From Xanthobacteraceae bacterium (GTDB lineage Bacteria; Pseudomonadota; Alphaproteobacteria; Rhizobiales; Xanthobacteraceae), in contig JAIESI010000021.1 in the NCBI GenBank assembly GCA_019746135.1, positions 1 to 42,181 on the forward strand: a stretch of DNA of 42,181 nucleotides, given 5' to 3'. A model generated the notes under the pieces. That model ran no database searches and was not told where the DNA came from. It was given only the letters and a program-made list of their open reading frames with translations. The translations under genes and the position numbers were made by a program. This document shows, piece by piece, positions 18,008 to 28,440 of this stretch. The stretch's first letter is position 1. The number at the start of each line of letters is the position of its first letter.

Positions 18008-18050
18008 GGTCATTCCGGGGCGTGCGCGAAGCGCGTGAGCCCGGATGACC
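18008..18050. terminator. Extragenic hairpin between convergent genes
   Basis: A near-perfect hairpin with arms GGTCATTCCGGGG and CCCGGATGACC (one base missing on the right) and an inner stem GCGCGAAGCGC. It separates the plus-strand UbiD gene from the minus-strand Rieske gene, so it may terminate both. It is the short-tip relative of the large element at 23581-23758. Confidence 0.65.
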
Positions 18051-18055
18051 GAGAC

Positions 18056-19108
18056 TTACTCTGCCGCCGTTGCCCGCGCAGCAATTGCCGCCTGCTCTTC
18101 CGCATAGAGCTTGGCGACGATACGGCGCGCCTGGATGCCGCCGGAATCCGCGTTGATGTCGACCTGCGGCGCGTCGGGATCGAGGTCGACGTTCTCCTGC
18201 TGCGCGCTGAACACGATCACATCCTCGAGGAACGCGGTCTTGATCTGCGCGAACACGCGCGCGGTCATGTCCTTGTTATGCGGCTCGAAGTCGTGCGCCT
18301 GGCCCCAGAAATAGTGCGTCGTGGTCTCGGTCTCCGGCGTCATCGCGTTGAGATTGCGCATCTCGATGCCGCCCACCCTTCGGCCTTCCGGCGCGCCGGT
18401 GCCGGTCGGGGTCGCGCCGACGTCGAGACGGATGTAGGACGGCGGCATGAAATCAATGATCTGCCAGCGATCGACGTTGCCGGTGAAGCCGCCAAGCTTC
18501 ACGAACGCCGGCGGCCCCGGCTGATCGATGGTCCAACGCGTCACCTGGACGCCCGTCGGCGTCCGCTGCACCCGCACCGACGCATGCTCCACCAGCGCCA
18601 TGTTGCCGATCGTGGTCTCGTGCACGAAGGCAAGATGCGTGAGATCCAAGAGATTGTCGTTGATGTACTGCCAGTTGCACTGGGCGTGCAGGTAGTCCTG
18701 CGCCGCACCCCAGTTCGGGTCATCGAACCAGTGATAGTCCGGGATTTTTGCGGGATCGGCCTGCGCCGGATCCCCCATCCAAATCCACAGCCACTTGTAG
18801 CGCTCGACCAGCGGATAGCTTTTGACCCGCGCGGTCGCCGGGATCATATCCTGGCCGGGCACGCACACACAGGCGCCGGTGCGATCGAAGCGCAGGCCGT
18901 GATAGTGGCACTGGATCACGTCGTCGCCGACGAGCTTGCCGAGTGACAGCGGCACCCGGCGGTGCGGGCAGCGGTCCTCGAGTGCGATCGGCGTGCCGTC
19001 CTCGGTGCGGTACATCACCACCGGCTCGTTCATGATGATCCGGCGGAGCGGCTTACGGCCGACCTCCGGCGTCATCGCAGCGACGTACCAGTAATTCCTG
19101 AGGAACAT
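18056..19108 (-). CDS. Rieske non-heme iron oxygenase (VanA-like)
   Basis: A 350-residue aromatic-ring oxygenase or O-demethylase alpha subunit, matching the vanillate-demethylase class length. The Rieske cluster ligands are Cys47, His49 (RCPHR) and Cys67, His70 (CHYHGLRF). The mononuclear iron site DLTHLAFVH gives Asp155, His158 and His163. The ATG has a GGGAG site. The partner ferredoxin-reductase subunit (VanB-type) is not in the window. Last gene of the long minus-strand catabolic run, 26 bases after the 67-residue gene. O-demethylation or ring monooxygenation of a phenolic acid is the likely reaction type. Confidence 0.92.
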   Translation of the reverse strand: MFLRNYWYVAAMTPEVGRKPLRRIIMNEPVVMYRTEDGTPIALEDRCPHRRVPLSLGKLVGDDVIQCHYHGLRFDRTGACVCVPGQDMIPATARVKSYPLVERYKWLWIWMGDPAQADPAKIPDYHWFDDPNWGAAQDYLHAQCNWQYINDNLLDLTHLAFVHETTIGNMALVEHASVRVQRTPTGVQVTRWTIDQPGPPAFVKLGGFTGNVDRWQIIDFMPPSYIRLDVGATPTGTGAPEGRRVGGIEMRNLNAMTPETETTTHYFWGQAHDFEPHNKDMTARVFAQIKTAFLEDVIVFSAQQENVDLDPDAPQVDINADSGGIQARRIVAKLYAEEQAAIAARATAAE

Positions 19109-19134
19109 GTGCGGCTCCCGTCGTCTGGGCGGAC

Positions 19135-19338
19135 CTATAACATCTCCTTGATCGCGCGGATCAGGTTACGATCCACGCTGATCATGTCACCCTCGCGCGG
19201 CAGCGACAGCGTGTCGCGCTCGGCGGCGGTCACCGCGCGGCCTTGCAGGATGACGCGGCCGTCGCCGGTCAGATAGATCGACGAGGCACGGTCCTTCTCG
19301 TCCTCCCACACCAACTCGACGCGGAATTTCAACGCCAT
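19135..19338 (-). CDS. 67-residue protein of unknown function
   Basis: A small soluble protein (MALKFRVELVWEDEKDRASS...), predicted to be mostly beta with a short C-terminal helix (NLIRAIKEML). I do not recognise the family; it has no Cys or metal motif. The start at ATG 19338 falls one base after the stop of the cupin gene (TGAGATG), so the two are probably translationally coupled, and the Rieske gene follows by 26 bases. A longer reading from 19404 would run inside the cupin gene and is unlikely. Its position between a cupin and a Rieske oxygenase suggests an accessory or chaperone-like role, which is inference only. Confidence 0.7.
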   Translation of the reverse strand: MALKFRVELVWEDEKDRASSIYLTGDGRVILQGRAVTAAERDTLSLPREGDMISVDRNLIRAIKEML

Positions 19339-19339
19339 C

Positions 19340-19867
19340 TCAGGCCTTCTCGACGATGCGGTCACGCTCGGGCTTGTAACGGAAGCGTGGGATCGCATCG
19401 ACATCGGTGCCGGTGACGCGGATCACCCAGGCCTTGCGCGGATGCTCGGTCGAGTGCAGCACGCCTGGACCGTAGGCGCGGGTCTCGCCGGGACCGAGCG
19501 CGTAATGTTCGACCGGCTCGAGCACAGCCTGCTCCTCGCTCTCCGGATTGGTGCGCCGCCACTCGGTCATGTTGGTCACCGCGCGCGCCGTGCCGTACAC
19601 CGCCCACGACGCGCCGTGATTGTGCGGGCTGCCCTTCTTCGGGCCTTCGTAAACATGCGCGAGCACGTAGACGTCGGTGTCCTGGTCGTGATGCAGCGTG
19701 CGGCGGCCGGCCGGCGTGTCGTCGCTGAAGGTCTCGGCAACGAAATCCGGGTTCTTCAGCAGCACGGAAAGCTTCTCGGCGATCTGCGGCAGCGCCGCAG
19801 AGAGCCGCGTTCCCGAGGTGAGAATCGCGTGATGGTCGGCGCAGAACTGCTGAAGCGTGTAGCCCAT
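19340..19867 (-). CDS. Cupin-fold metal-dependent protein (cysteine-dioxygenase-like)
   Basis: A 175-residue single-domain cupin. The metal motif GSPHNHGASWAVYG, with TNMTEWRR following, and the second motif PGVLHSTEHP match the predicted metal-dependent double-stranded beta-helix family related to cysteine dioxygenase. The ATG at 19867 (MGYTLQQF) has GGAG seven bases upstream. It could be a dioxygenase or a hydrolase/isomerase of ring-opened intermediates. It follows the extradiol dioxygenase gene by 59 bases and is coupled to the small unknown gene downstream. Confidence 0.82.
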   Translation of the reverse strand: MGYTLQQFCADHHAILTSGTRLSAALPQIAEKLSVLLKNPDFVAETFSDDTPAGRRTLHHDQDTDVYVLAHVYEGPKKGSPHNHGASWAVYGTARAVTNMTEWRRTNPESEEQAVLEPVEHYALGPGETRAYGPGVLHSTEHPRKAWVIRVTGTDVDAIPRFRYKPERDRIVEKA

Positions 19868-19926
19868 GCCTGGCTCCGTGCGGCGCTTTAACCGCAAGCC
19901 TAGCGAAGCACGACCCGCTTGTCGCC

Positions 19927-20889
19927 CTACTTCGTCGCTTCGAAATTGTGCGCGAAGTCCTCGGGCACGGCCGGACCCCACATGTAAAACGAATCCTCCG
20001 GCGGATGGTCGCCGTCCTTCCAGTCCTGCGTCACCGGGATGTAGTCGATGTCGCAGGAGTATTCCGCATAGCTGCCCCACGGATCGCGCACGTAGTGGAA
20101 GTAGTTCGAGCCGAGCACGTGGCGACCGAGCCCCCAGCCGTAGGCGAAGCCTTTGTCGGCCATGTGGTTCGCGCCGACGCCGATGTCGTTGATCGAGCCG
20201 ACGTCCCAGCTCAGATGATGCAGGCCCGGGCCGTCCGACTTCACGAAGGCGATCATGTGATGGTCGCTGCCGTGGATGCCGTGCATGAAGGCAATGAGAT
20301 CGCCCGAGCGGTCGGAGAGCCGCATCCCCAGCACGTCGCGATAGAAGGCAATGGCCTTGGGAATGTCCGGGACGAACAGCAGCACATGCGCGAGCCGGCG
20401 CGGCTGCACGGTGTGCACCTTGCTGCGGCTCGGCGCGTTCGGCATGCCGGCCTCGCCGCCCTTCATGGTGAAGACGCTCTTCTCGTTGGGCGAGCTTTTC
20501 TCGGCGACGCGGATTTCGACGAGGATCCCGTTGGGATCGCGGAACCAGAGCCCGTTCGACTCGAAGCCCTTGGGCGGGTCGAGCCGGTCGATCCGCATCT
20601 TCTCCAGCCGTTCGCGGAAGCGCGGCATGTCGTCCTCGAACGCGCCGAACGAGACGTAGGTGAACTTCTTGCGCGCGCCCTCCGACACCACGCCCCAGCG
20701 GTGCGGATGGCCGTGGGTGTAGAGCGCGAGCTTGCCGTCCTCTTCCTTCGTGTTCAGGCCGAACAGGCCGTAGAACTTCTCGGCCGCCGCCACGTCGGGA
20801 ACGACGAAGTTGAAATGGTCGAGGGAATGCACGCCGAGTTCGCCGGGGCGGCGGACCGTGGGCTGCGACATGGAGCGGATCTGGGTCAT
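19927..20889 (-). CDS. Type I extradiol ring-cleavage dioxygenase (VOC fold)
   Basis: A two-domain vicinal-oxygen-chelate enzyme of 320 residues, the size of BphC/XylE-type catechol 2,3-dioxygenases. The C-terminal domain carries the iron ligands: His168 (RLAHVLLF), His224/225 (GPGLHHLSWDV) and Glu276 (SYAEYS). Second-sphere residues are also seen: His210 (SDHHMIAF), His257 (GRHVLG) and the Tyr/His of NYFHYVRDP. The N-terminal domain lacks a full ligand set, as usual. The ATG at 20889 has AGGGAC. It meta-cleaves a catechol-like ring; the true substrate is unknown. Transcribed after livM by 83 bases. Confidence 0.92.
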   Translation of the reverse strand: MTQIRSMSQPTVRRPGELGVHSLDHFNFVVPDVAAAEKFYGLFGLNTKEEDGKLALYTHGHPHRWGVVSEGARKKFTYVSFGAFEDDMPRFRERLEKMRIDRLDPPKGFESNGLWFRDPNGILVEIRVAEKSSPNEKSVFTMKGGEAGMPNAPSRSKVHTVQPRRLAHVLLFVPDIPKAIAFYRDVLGMRLSDRSGDLIAFMHGIHGSDHHMIAFVKSDGPGLHHLSWDVGSINDIGVGANHMADKGFAYGWGLGRHVLGSNYFHYVRDPWGSYAEYSCDIDYIPVTQDWKDGDHPPEDSFYMWGPAVPEDFAHNFEATK

Positions 20890-20972
20890 GGTAAGTCCCT
20901 GAACGGTTGCGGCGTTTGAGCGGAAAATATGCGTTCTGACGCGTCAGCGCAAACGCCGCCTCAGCCCGCAAG

Positions 20973-21983
20973 TCAGCGTTTGCCCACCACCAACCGTCGC
21001 TGCAGCGGGAACACCTGCCAGCCGTAATGGTCGGCGATCAGGCCCCAGATGCCCTTGGGCGCCTTCAGCATCACGGCGATGGCGACGACGCCGAGAATAA
21101 GAAGGTAGATCGCGCCGAGATCGGCGAGCGTTTGACGCAGCAGGAAGAACACGACCGTGCCGATGATCGGACCTTCGATCCGGCCGATGCCGCCGATCAC
21201 GGTGATGAAGATGACGAACGCGGTCCAGTCATTGACCGAGAAGGCTGTATCCGGGGAGATGCGGATCTTCTGCAAAAAGATCAGCGCGCCGACCATGGCG
21301 GTGCCGAAGGCGACCGCGACATAGACCGCGTATTTGATGCGCGCGACGTCGACGCCGTTCGAGCGCGCGCCGACCTCACTGTCGCGGATCGCGGTGAGCG
21401 CGAGGCCGTAGCGCGAGCGAAGCAGCCAGACGATGGCGGCGAGGATCACGACCGCTTGCGCCAGTGCGATCCAGTAGATGGTGAACTCGCGCATCTGCCG
21501 GCTCGCGGCGATCGACAGCACCACCGGGATCGGCAGGCTGGTGCCGGAGCCGCCGCCGAGCGCCGCGACCTGCGAGGCGATGAGCCGGAACACCTCGGCC
21601 ACCACCCAGGTGCCGATGGCGAAGTAGTGACCGCGCAGGCGGAACATCAGCGCTGCGACCGGGATCGCAACGATTGCGGCCGCCAGCGCGGCGAGCGGAA
21701 TGGCGGCCAGCGGATGCATCCCCAAGAGCATCGCCAGCGCGAACAGCACATAGGCGCCCAGCCCCACGTAAGCCTGCTGGCCGACCGAGACGAGACCCGC
21801 GTAACCCGCCAGCAGATTCCAGAGGCTCGCGAGCGCGACGTAGGCGTAGATTTCGGACAGAAGCCGCAGGCTGGCGCGGTCTGCCCACCACGGCGCGGCG
21901 GCAAGGGCCACGACCGCGACGGCAACGATCGCCGTGCCGATGCGGCTCGATCGGCTCGCGTGCTCGACGCGGATGTCGCTCAT
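20973..21983 (-). CDS. livM: Branched-chain-type ABC transporter permease LivM
   Basis: A 336-residue inner-membrane permease with about ten hydrophobic segments. The family loop TAIRDSEVGARSNGVDVARI (EAA-like region), GGIGRIEGPIIGTVV and the N-terminal LWNLLAGYAGLVSVGQ are diagnostic for LivM. It starts seven bases after livH with AAGGGTGAG upstream. Within a catabolic operon, Liv-type systems often import aromatic acids, amides or hydroxy-acids rather than leucine; with the HpaB and extradiol genes around it, aromatic-acid uptake is the better guess. Confidence 0.92.
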   Translation of the reverse strand: MSDIRVEHASRSSRIGTAIVAVAVVALAAAPWWADRASLRLLSEIYAYVALASLWNLLAGYAGLVSVGQQAYVGLGAYVLFALAMLLGMHPLAAIPLAALAAAIVAIPVAALMFRLRGHYFAIGTWVVAEVFRLIASQVAALGGGSGTSLPIPVVLSIAASRQMREFTIYWIALAQAVVILAAIVWLLRSRYGLALTAIRDSEVGARSNGVDVARIKYAVYVAVAFGTAMVGALIFLQKIRISPDTAFSVNDWTAFVIFITVIGGIGRIEGPIIGTVVFFLLRQTLADLGAIYLLILGVVAIAVMLKAPKGIWGLIADHYGWQVFPLQRRLVVGKR

Positions 21984-21990
21984 GCGCCAC

Positions 21991-22857
21991 TCACCCTTGC
22001 ACCTTCGGGAACAGGCCTTGCGGCCGAATGGCGAGAACGATCAAGAAGGCGATGTGGCCGGCGAGCAGGTTCCAGCCGGGGTCGAGCTTGGCGCCGATCG
22101 CCTGCGCCACGCCGAGGATGATTCCGCCGGCGAGCGTGCCCCACATGCTGCCGAGCCCGCCGATGATCACGGCCTCGAAGCCGAAAATGAGACGCGCCGG
22201 GCCGATCGCCGGGTCGAAATTGGCGCGCACCGCGAGCAGCACGCCGGCAACGGCGACGATCGCGAGCGACAGCGCCATCGCCAGCCCGAACACATGGGCG
22301 TTGTTGAGGCCCATGAGCTGGGCGACGGACTGGTCATCCGACGTGGCACGGAAGGCGCGGCCGAGGGCGGTGCGGTAGAACAGCCATTGCAGCCCGCCGA
22401 TGATGGCGACCGCGAGTGCGAACTGGATCAGCGGCAGCACACCGACCGCAAGCCCGCCGCCGACCGGAAGGCTAGCGACCTCGATCGGACCGGCGTTCAG
22501 CTTGACACTGTCGGCGGTGAAGATCTCGAGCAGGCCGTTCTGGATGATGATCGAGAGACCGAAGGTCACGAGCAGCGGCGGCAAGAGATCGTCGCCGAGC
22601 GTGCGATTGAGCAGGCCGCGCTGCATCACGTAGCCGATCAGCGCCATCACCGGCACGACGATGACGAGCGAAAGCAGCGGATTGACGCCGAGCGCCTGCA
22701 CCGTCACCAGCGCGACGTAAGCCGCGAGCACGATCAGATCGCCATGGGCGATGTTGACGAGGCGCATCACGCCGAAGATCAGCGACAGCCCGGCGGCGAA
22801 CATGGCGTAGAGCCCGCCGAGCAGCACGCCTTGCAGGATGGTGTTCAGCCACTCCAC
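21991..22857 (-). CDS. livH: Branched-chain-type ABC transporter permease LivH
   Basis: A 288-residue polytopic permease. Diagnostic segments: MEWLNTILQGVLLGGLYAMF, VMRLVNIAHGDLIVL near residues 30-45, FRATSDDQSVAQLMGLN and GLGSMWGTLAGGIILG. It starts with GTG one base after the livF stop, so it is translationally coupled. It pairs with LivM to form the membrane channel. Confidence 0.93.
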   Translation of the reverse strand: MEWLNTILQGVLLGGLYAMFAAGLSLIFGVMRLVNIAHGDLIVLAAYVALVTVQALGVNPLLSLVIVVPVMALIGYVMQRGLLNRTLGDDLLPPLLVTFGLSIIIQNGLLEIFTADSVKLNAGPIEVASLPVGGGLAVGVLPLIQFALAVAIIGGLQWLFYRTALGRAFRATSDDQSVAQLMGLNNAHVFGLAMALSLAIVAVAGVLLAVRANFDPAIGPARLIFGFEAVIIGGLGSMWGTLAGGIILGVAQAIGAKLDPGWNLLAGHIAFLIVLAIRPQGLFPKVQG

Positions 22858-22858
22858 A

Positions 22859-23563
22859 TCACACCCCGAAATACGCCGCGGAGATTTTCTCGCGCGTCAG
22901 CGAGCCCGCCTCGCCTTCGAGCGCTACGCGGCCCTCCTGCAGGCAATAGACGTGCTTGGCGGTCTTCAGCGCCTGCACGATGTCCTGCTCGACGATGACC
23001 AGCGACAGGCCCTCGGCGACGATCGTCGGGATGCGTGCATAGATGTCGCGGATGACGATCGGCGCCAGCCCCAGGCTGATCTCGTCGCAGAGAAGCAGCT
23101 TCGGGTTCGACATCAGCGCGCGGGCGATGGCGACCATCTGCTGCTGACCGCCGGACAGCGACGGCGCGATCTGCTGACGGCGTTCGGCGAGGATCGGAAA
23201 CAGCTCGTAGACGCGCTTCAGCGTCCACGGACCCGGCCGGCCGAGTTGGCCGCCGATCAGGAGATTTTCCTCGACGGTGAGCGACGGAAACAGTCGCCGT
23301 CCCTCCGGCACCAGCGCAATGCCGCGTGCGACCATGTCGTGCGCCGGCAGATGCCCAACCGGCTCGCCCGCGAAAAAGATGGCGTCGCGCCGCGAGCGCA
23401 TCGCTCCGGCGATGCTTTTGAGCAACGTCGACTTGCCCGCGCCGTTCGCACCGATCACGGCGACGACCTCACCCTCCGTCACGCCCATGGTGACGCCGAA
23501 CAGCGCCTGAAAGTCGCCGTAGTGAGCGTCGAGCGCGCGGACTTCGAGCAGGCGATCAGGCAT
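22859..23563 (-). CDS. livF: ABC transporter ATP-binding protein LivF
   Basis: A 234-residue ATPase. Walker A is GANGAGKST, the ABC signature LSGGQQQ, Walker B LLLCDEIS, and the switch His is replaced by Gln-type VEQDI, as usual in LivF (IVEQD). The order livG-livF-livH-livM is conventional apart from the 203-base palindromic insertion separating livG from livF. Confidence 0.94.
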   Translation of the reverse strand: MPDRLLEVRALDAHYGDFQALFGVTMGVTEGEVVAVIGANGAGKSTLLKSIAGAMRSRRDAIFFAGEPVGHLPAHDMVARGIALVPEGRRLFPSLTVEENLLIGGQLGRPGPWTLKRVYELFPILAERRQQIAPSLSGGQQQMVAIARALMSNPKLLLCDEISLGLAPIVIRDIYARIPTIVAEGLSLVIVEQDIVQALKTAKHVYCLQEGRVALEGEAGSLTREKISAAYFGV

Positions 23564-23580
23564 CGGCTTGCCTCCATGCG

Positions 23581-23758
23581 GTCATTCCGGGGCACGCGCC
23601 ATCAGCGCGTCCACGCGCGTCTTCGACGCGCTTTGGCACGTGAGCCCGGAATCCAGAGACACAAGCAGCGTCCTGGCCTTGGCTCTGGATTCCGGGCCCG
23701 GCCCCATAGCGCGTCGCAGACGCGCGTGAACGCGCTTGCGGGGCCGTCCCGGAATGAC
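23581..23758. repeat. Multi-branched palindromic element between livG and livF
   Basis: A 178-base element whose outer arms GTCATTCCGG and CCGGAATGAC pair perfectly (11 bp with the next base). It encloses three hairpins. The first is at about 23591-23645 (module tip, reverse orientation). The second is a perfect 15-bp stem (23644-23658 with 23683-23697). The third is at 23699-23746 (7-bp stem CGGCCCC/GGGGCCG plus module tip, forward orientation). It lies inside the liv operon and would be transcribed. Confidence 0.8.
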
Positions 23759-23766
23759 AGCGTGCC

Positions 23767-24495
23767 CTAAGCATCGGCCTCGATCCCCATATAGATTTCC
23801 GCCACCTGCGGGCGGCGGATGACCTCGGCCGGATCACCTTCGGCGATCAGTGCTCCGCCATGCAGCACGACAAGACGGTCCACCGCGGCGATCAGCGCAT
23901 GCACGATGTGCTCGATCCAGACGATCGAGACGCCGGAGGCGCGGACCTGCTTCACGAGGTCAACCAGCGCCGCGGTCTCATGCTCGACCAGACCGCCGGC
24001 GACCTCGTCGAGCAGCAGAACCCGCGGCCTGGTGGCGAGCGCGCGGGCGAGCTCCAACCGCTTGCGGTCGAGCAAGGTGAGACTTGCGGCGGGCCGGTTG
24101 GCCTTGTCGGCGAGCCCGCAGCGCTCCAAGAGCTCGGCGCAGGCCGCATAAACGTCGCGCTCGCGCCTGCCGCCACCGAACGCCGCGGCGACCACGAGAT
24201 TCTCGAACACGGTCATGCCGCCGAACGGCTGCGGGATCTGGAACGAGCGGGCGATGCCCGCGCGGCAGCGGCGTTCTGGGGTCTCGTGCGTCACATCGCG
24301 TCCGTCGAACAGCACCCGGCCGGAGTCCGGAGCGACCGTGCCGGTGATCATGCCGAACAGAGTGGTCTTCCCGGCACCATTCGGGCCGATGATGCCGAGC
24401 GCCTCGCCGTTGCCGAGCGAGAGGTCGATGCCGTTGGCCACGACGACCGCGCCGAAGCGCTTGGAGATTTTCTCAAGGGCGAGGATGGTCGACAC
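23767..24495 (-). CDS. livG: ABC transporter ATP-binding protein LivG
   Basis: A 242-residue ATPase. Walker A is GPNGAGKTT, the Q-loop region ARSFQIPQPFGGMTVFENL is typical LivG, and Walker B is VLLLDEVAGGL with the switch region WIEHIVHAL. The signature region reads SLTLLDRKRLELARAL, lacking the Gly-Gly of LSGGQ; this variant is known in catabolic LivG proteins. Starts 12 bases after the HpaB-like gene stop. Confidence 0.93.
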   Translation of the reverse strand: MSTILALEKISKRFGAVVVANGIDLSLGNGEALGIIGPNGAGKTTLFGMITGTVAPDSGRVLFDGRDVTHETPERRCRAGIARSFQIPQPFGGMTVFENLVVAAAFGGGRRERDVYAACAELLERCGLADKANRPAASLTLLDRKRLELARALATRPRVLLLDEVAGGLVEHETAALVDLVKQVRASGVSIVWIEHIVHALIAAVDRLVVLHGGALIAEGDPAEVIRRPQVAEIYMGIEADA

Positions 24496-24507
24496 CGCGC
24501 CGCGCCG

Positions 24508-26118
<1,611 letters not shown>

Positions 26119-26226
26119 CACGTCGCCTCCCGATAGCGTCCCGGACGCCGATGGCCGAGACACCGGCGGGCGAGGTCAGACCGCTCCGCCGACCTTGCTA
26201 CCCGGCCATCGCGTCCCTCGGTCAGC

Positions 26227-27501
26227 CTACGACAGAATCTGCGTGGTGCCACCGGTCGGAATGTTCGGCGCGGGCCGGTTCGCGGTGATGACGAGCTCGA
26301 GCTTGTCGCCCTTCATCTGCCATTGGCCGGCGACCAGCGGCGTCTTGGTGACGTTCTTCACCGGCTTGCCGGTCCACTGCACCGGGCCGACGATCGACTG
26401 ATAGTTGGTGGCCACGATCGAATCGAGGATCGCCTTCGGCTCGACCGCCTTGGCACGCTTGAGCACGTCGATCGCCACCTCGAACATGGCGTGCTGGAAG
26501 CCGATCGGCTGCGACCACGGCCGCCGCGTCGCAGCGACGTAGGCGTCGGCGAGCTGCTGGCAGCTCTGGCCGGTGAGGCCGGACTTGAACGGATGGTTCG
26601 GCGACCACCAGATTTCGGTGGTCAGGTTGTTGCCGCGCGGACCAAGCGCTGCGACCGCCGAGGGGAACAGCAGCGCCTTGCCGATGGTGACGACCTTCGG
26701 CTTGAAGCCCTGCTGCGCCGCCTGCGACCAGAAGGTGGCGAAGTCCGGCGGGATCATCACGCCGGTGACGATCTCGACGCCCGCCGCCTTGAAAGCCGCG
26801 ATCTGCGACGAGAAGTCGTTGTTCATCTGCTGATAGCGACCGGGATCGATCAGCCGGTAGTTCGCCGCGGCGAGCGCCGGCGGCAGGCCGCGCTCCTTGT
26901 CGCCCCAGGCATTGCCGTCGGCGTCGTTCGGGAACAGGCCGCCGACCACTTTGTTGGTCGGCGTGCCATCCCACAGTGCGGTGAACGCGGCAATGACGTC
27001 CTCCAGACCCCAGAAGAACAGATAGGTCCAGTTGAAGCCCTTGGCCGGATCGCCCTTGCGACCGAAGAAGTAGGGCTGCCACGGACAGTTGGTGGCGACG
27101 CACGGCACTTCGTTGACCTCGGCCTGATCGGACACCGGATTGGTGGTGTCGGGCGTGCCCGAGGTGACCATGAGATCGATCTTATCGGAAAGGATCAGCT
27201 CGGACGCGACCTCCGCGGCGCGGCTGCCGCTCGACTGGCTGTCCTTGGAAATGATCTGGACCTGGTAGGTCCGGCCGCCGCTCTGCAGGCCTGGTGCCAG
27301 AACCTCGCGCACTTGCCGCAGGATGAACTCGTCGGCCTCGCCGAACCCGGCCAGCGGGCCGGTTTTCGGGCTGACATGGCCGATCTTGATCACCCGCCCC
27401 TGCGCGCTCGCCGAATTGGCGTTGAGCAGTGCGGGCATAGCGATAGCCGCCGCGCCGGACTTGATGAGCGTACGGCGATTGATGCGATTCACACTTGTCA
27501 T
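26227..27501 (-). CDS. ABC transporter substrate-binding protein (LivK/amide-urea type)
   Basis: A 424-residue periplasmic binding protein of the type I fold. The N terminus MTSVNRINRRTLIKSGAAAI contains a twin-arginine motif (RRTLIK) and cleavage is likely after ASA, so it may be exported folded via Tat. IKIGHVSPKTGPLAGFGEAD is the typical first strand of Liv-type receptors. The start has AGGGAGG. It lies between the 3-hydroxyacyl-CoA dehydrogenase (21 bases) and the HpaB gene (108 bases) and supplies substrate to LivHMGF. Confidence 0.9.
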   Translation of the reverse strand: MTSVNRINRRTLIKSGAAAIAMPALLNANSASAQGRVIKIGHVSPKTGPLAGFGEADEFILRQVREVLAPGLQSGGRTYQVQIISKDSQSSGSRAAEVASELILSDKIDLMVTSGTPDTTNPVSDQAEVNEVPCVATNCPWQPYFFGRKGDPAKGFNWTYLFFWGLEDVIAAFTALWDGTPTNKVVGGLFPNDADGNAWGDKERGLPPALAAANYRLIDPGRYQQMNNDFSSQIAAFKAAGVEIVTGVMIPPDFATFWSQAAQQGFKPKVVTIGKALLFPSAVAALGPRGNNLTTEIWWSPNHPFKSGLTGQSCQQLADAYVAATRRPWSQPIGFQHAMFEVAIDVLKRAKAVEPKAILDSIVATNYQSIVGPVQWTGKPVKNVTKTPLVAGQWQMKGDKLELVITANRPAPNIPTGGTTQILS

Positions 27502-27522
27502 GACCGCCTCCCTGGATAACGT

Positions 27523-28425
27523 TCAGGCGTCTCGCGCCTTTTTCAGATGTTGCAGAACCTTGCTCCGCAGCGCCGCCTGTTCCTCGGCGCTCCATTTGCG
27601 GAAGCCTTCGCCGCTTTTGAAGCCGAGTTTACCTTCTGCGACCAGCCGCTCCAAATACGGTGACGGGCCCGGCCGATGGTCGATGTCCGGCAGCACGGTC
27701 TTGTGGATCGCCAGCGTCAGGTCGGTGCCGACCAGATCGGCATTCTCCAGCGGGCCGAGCACCGCGAGCCTCCTCCCGAACGCCGCCTTGATCACCCGGT
27801 CGACGGTCTCGGCGTCGCAGATGCCGCGCTCGACCAGCGACACCGCCTCGCGCCAAAGCGCGTGCTGGAGCCGGTTGCCGATGAAGCCCGGCACGTCCTT
27901 CTTCACATGCGCCGGCTGCTTCTGCGCGTCGGCGTGCAGCTTCATGGTGAAGTCGATCGCCGCCTGTGAGGTCCATCGCGTGGCAATCACCTCGACCAGC
28001 GGCACCAGGAACGGCGGATTCCACCAGTGGGTGCCGAGCGCGCGCTCGCGATGCTTCAGCCCCTGCATGATCTCGGTGATCGGCATCACCGAGGTGTTGC
28101 TGGCGAGGATCGTGTCGGCGCGAACGTGCTGCTCGATCTCCGCGAAAGTCCTCTGCTTCAGCGGCATGTCTTCGAGAATGGCCTCGACGACGTAGTCGGC
28201 GTGACGCACGCAATCGGCCAGATCGGCGACCGGCTTCACGCGGACGACCGCCGTCTCGTCGTCGCCGAGATCGCGCAGATTGGCCGAGATGCGCGAAAGC
28301 GCGCTGTCGAGCGTCGGCCTGTGCGAATCGGTGATGGTCACGTCGTGACCGGCGAGCGCAAACACCTGCGCGATGCCGTGGCCCATCAGGCCCGCGCCGA
28401 TGACTGCAATGCGCGCTTTACTCAT
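27523..28425 (-). CDS. 3-hydroxyacyl-CoA dehydrogenase family protein
   Basis: A 300-residue NAD-dependent dehydrogenase. The Rossmann motif IGAGLMGHGIAQVFALAGHD opens the protein, with LASNTSVMPITEI and the catalytic THWWNPPFLVPLVEVI segment. The single C-terminal domain and FIGNRLQHALWREA resemble 3-hydroxybutyryl-CoA dehydrogenase and lambda-crystallin. The ATG at 28425 (MSKARIAV) has GGAG at nine bases; the upstream 20 residues to 28485 lie in repeat DNA and are rejected. It likely oxidises a hydroxy-acid late in the pathway. Confidence 0.9.
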   Translation of the reverse strand: MSKARIAVIGAGLMGHGIAQVFALAGHDVTITDSHRPTLDSALSRISANLRDLGDDETAVVRVKPVADLADCVRHADYVVEAILEDMPLKQRTFAEIEQHVRADTILASNTSVMPITEIMQGLKHRERALGTHWWNPPFLVPLVEVIATRWTSQAAIDFTMKLHADAQKQPAHVKKDVPGFIGNRLQHALWREAVSLVERGICDAETVDRVIKAAFGRRLAVLGPLENADLVGTDLTLAIHKTVLPDIDHRPGPSPYLERLVAEGKLGFKSGEGFRKWSAEEQAALRSKVLQHLKKARDA

Positions 28426-28440
28426 TCGGACGTCTCCACA

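Noticed and set aside
20973..24495. True leucine/isoleucine/valine transporter
   Set aside because: The proteins are Liv-type, but their embedding among ring-hydroxylating and ring-cleaving genes makes an aromatic or related acid more likely; the name reflects family only.
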